Of a stretch of 64,000 nucleotides of DNA, positions 62,589 through 64,000 are shown in pieces. Below the pieces are notes generated by a model, which saw only the letters and a list, made by a program, of their open reading frames with translations, searched no databases and was not told where the DNA came from. The position numbers and the translations under genes were made by a program. Source of the DNA: Mangrovimonas spongiae. Lineage in GTDB: Bacteria; Bacteroidota; Bacteroidia; Flavobacteriales; Flavobacteriaceae. The stretch spans positions 186,001 through 250,000 of the forward strand of contig NZ_RWBG01000001.1 in the NCBI RefSeq assembly GCF_003944795.1. The letters are read 5' to 3'. Numbering within the stretch: the stretch's first letter is position 1; every line of letters begins with the position of its first letter.

Positions 62589-63383
62589 TTATTGACTTAC
62601 CAAAAAGTAACTGTTTAGTAAATTCTCTTTGTTGTATTGAAGAGGTAGGTTGGTTTCTTTTGAAATGACCTGTAAGCCTACAGCATTACAAATGGCTTGT
62701 CCGGCGGCTGTATCCCATTCCATTGTTGGTGCATAACGCGGGTAAACATCGGCATTGCCTTCAGCTATCAAACAAAACTTTAAGGAGCTTCCTTTAGATA
62801 CTATTTCAACATCTTTACCATTAGCTTTTAAGCTTTCTACAAAATCTAAAGTATCTTGATTCATATGCGAACGACTACCAACAACCTGAACGTTATTGGT
62901 GTTGTTTTGTTTAGGTTGTAAGGGTTCGGCTAAATCCAATATGGTTTCAACAGTAACATCATGTGACTCTAAATTTGCCTTGAACGCTTGGTTTTTTTCT
63001 ACATCAGCAAAGTAGATGGTTTTTACTGCTGGCACGTAAATAACGCCTAAAACAGGTTTTCCATTTGTTACTAGTGCAATGTTCACCGTGAACTCGCCAT
63101 TTCGCTTTATAAATTCTTTGGTACCATCTACAGGATCTACAACCCAACACGTATCCCAAGTTTTTCTAACAGCGTAATCTGTTTGTTTATTTTCCTCTGA
63201 AATAATAGGAATTTCAGTTGGTATTAAAAACGAATTAATAACATCGTTTGCACGTTTATCGGCTTCTGTTAAGGGCGATTTATCGTCTTTCAGTTCTACA
63301 TCAAAAGCGGTGTCATACACTTTCATGATGACTTGTCCTGCTTGCAATGAGGCTTTTATTGCTGTTTCTAAAAATCTATTCAT
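62589..63383 (-). CDS. cysQ: 3'(2'),5'-bisphosphate nucleotidase
   Basis: A 264-residue inositol-monophosphatase-family enzyme that turns PAP, the by-product of sulfotransfer, into AMP and phosphate. Metal-site motifs: SEEN (about 62-65), VVDPVDGTKEF (81-91) and EWDTAAGQAI near the C-terminus. Placement before DUF2061-cysC-cysD fits removal of the inhibitory PAP. Confidence 0.93.
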   Translation of the reverse strand: MNRFLETAIKASLQAGQVIMKVYDTAFDVELKDDKSPLTEADKRANDVINSFLIPTEIPIISEENKQTDYAVRKTWDTCWVVDPVDGTKEFIKRNGEFTVNIALVTNGKPVLGVIYVPAVKTIYFADVEKNQAFKANLESHDVTVETILDLAEPLQPKQNNTNNVQVVGSRSHMNQDTLDFVESLKANGKDVEIVSKGSSLKFCLIAEGNADVYPRYAPTMEWDTAAGQAICNAVGLQVISKETNLPLQYNKENLLNSYFLVSQ

Positions 63384-63390
63384 CTTTTTA

Positions 63391-64000
63391 TCAGCTAAAT
63401 ACTTTTTTGTAAATATTTATAAGGTTTTTGTTTTCGTGCTCCCAAGAAAGCTCATTTAAAACTCTATTATAGCCATAAGTTCCCATTTTTTCTCTTTGCT
63501 CTTGATTATCTAGAAGTTCTATTATCTTTTCCGCAAAATCTATGGGGTCAGTATTTTTTGCATAAAGAGATGCTTCTTTGGCAGAAAACTTTCCTTCTTT
63601 TAATGTGTATTGAACAATTGGCTTCTTTAAAGCCATATATTCCATAATTTTGTTCATAGTTGACAAATCATTCATCGCAGTTGGTTTGTCTGGGTTTACA
63701 CAAACATCAGCAGTGTTTAAGACCTGTAACATTGTTTTATCATCTACACGACCGTAAAAATCAAAATGGTCTGATAAATTCATTTGGTTACAGAGTTCTT
63801 TTATTTCTTCCAAATGTGTTCCTCCACCAACAATACCAAAGTGAACATCGTCTCTTTTAGTTAAAATATGTTTTGCAGATTCCAGCAATAAGTCGAGTCC
63901 TTCTTGTTCACCTATAACTCCTATATAACCAATTAAATATTTTTTTCCTTTCTTTAATTTATTTACTGGATCTATTAGTTTCAGGCGTTCTAACTTAGGC
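63391..64000 (-). CDS. Glycosyltransferase family 4, partial
   Basis: The C-terminal 202 residues of a GT-B glycosyltransferase; the frame stays open to the window end, so the N-terminus is outside. Seen are YLIGYIGVIGEQEGLDLLLE, HFGIVGGGTHLEEI and the donor-site region MNKIMEYMALKKPIVQY. A TTG at 63888 is inside the domain and not a start. It lies 7 nt before cysQ, tying the sulfate genes to glycan synthesis. Confidence 0.88.
   Translation of the reverse strand, partial: PKLERLKLIDPVNKLKKGKKYLIGYIGVIGEQEGLDLLLESAKHILTKRDDVHFGIVGGGTHLEEIKELCNQMNLSDHFDFYGRVDDKTMLQVLNTADVCVNPDKPTAMNDLSTMNKIMEYMALKKPIVQYTLKEGKFSAKEASLYAKNTDPIDFAEKIIELLDNQEQREKMGTYGYNRVLNELSWEHENKNLINIYKKVFS

Overview
This window looks like a chromosomal segment of a Bacteroidota bacterium, most likely a marine member of the Flavobacteriaceae. 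The signs are low GC, gliding/type IX secretion genes (gldH, a SprE/PorW homologue), a PSP1-family RicT, an ATP synthase cluster without the beta and epsilon genes, families largely confined to flavobacteria (DUF4292, DUF4254, DUF5687, DUF6427- and DUF6341-like), and promoters of the Bacteroidota type (TTG, about 19-21 nt, TAnnTTTG) in front of many genes. No rRNA, tRNA, prophage, CRISPR array or complete transposon was seen.

Layout. 1-6.9 kb (minus strand): start of a CoA-transferase subunit A gene, penicillin-binding protein 1A, gldH, ricT, a radical SAM protein and trhO. 6.9-7.35 kb is the only long gene-free stretch; it holds the trhO and recA promoters and a candidate small RNA on the minus strand. 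7.36-11 kb (plus): recA, then a three-gene operon of lipoprotein, ECF sigma factor and membrane-anchored beta-barrel protein. 11-16 kb: plsC, a GlsB-type protein, trpS, dprA, an HU/SPOR cell-surface protein and a thioesterase. 16-22.4 kb (minus): flippase, dut, nucleotidyltransferase, TPR protein, DUF4292 lipoprotein and EnvC-like factor. 22.5-31.8 kb (minus): lipoprotein, atpG-A-H-F-E-B, two small membrane proteins, bactofilin and sprE/porW. 31.9-35.2 kb: a PadR-controlled ABC exporter. 35.3-42 kb: a PaaE-like reductase, a GIY-YIG gene boxed by palindromic repeats, a family 9 glycosyltransferase, DUF4254, upp, two small membrane proteins and purD.

42-64 kb is an extracellular polysaccharide locus. 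Three plus-strand genes (CapK-like, wecB, glycosyltransferase) converge on an unbroken minus-strand run of more than 18 kb: glycosyltransferase (cut by the window end), cysQ, DUF2061, cysC, cysD, a four-helix-bundle gene, cysN, lipoprotein, Wzx flippase, sulfotransferase, Wzy-like polymerase, glycosyltransferase, acetyltransferase, asparagine-synthetase-like gene, heparin-lyase-like gene, WaaL/Wzy-like gene, ugd, UDP-glucuronate decarboxylase and a WcaJ-type initiating transferase. Together these predict a surface polysaccharide with uronic acid and/or pentose that is sulfated: CysDN and CysC make PAPS, the sulfotransferase uses it, CysQ clears the PAP by-product, and the lyase could trim the product.

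The most unusual DNA-level signals are: (1) a four-helix-bundle gene placed between cysD and cysN, with 7-nt-periodic arrays on both sides and a pure array of about 11.5 heptamers ending 3 nt before the cysN start codon; (2) two nearly identical candidate ECF promoters, one in front of the sigma-factor operon and one in the trhO-recA gap driving a structured, terminated RNA; (3) an A7 run at the start of the ECF sigma gene, where an ATG overlapping the upstream stop codon is one base out of frame; (4) REP-like palindromes around the GIY-YIG gene; (5) inverted repeats at several junctions inside the atp operon.
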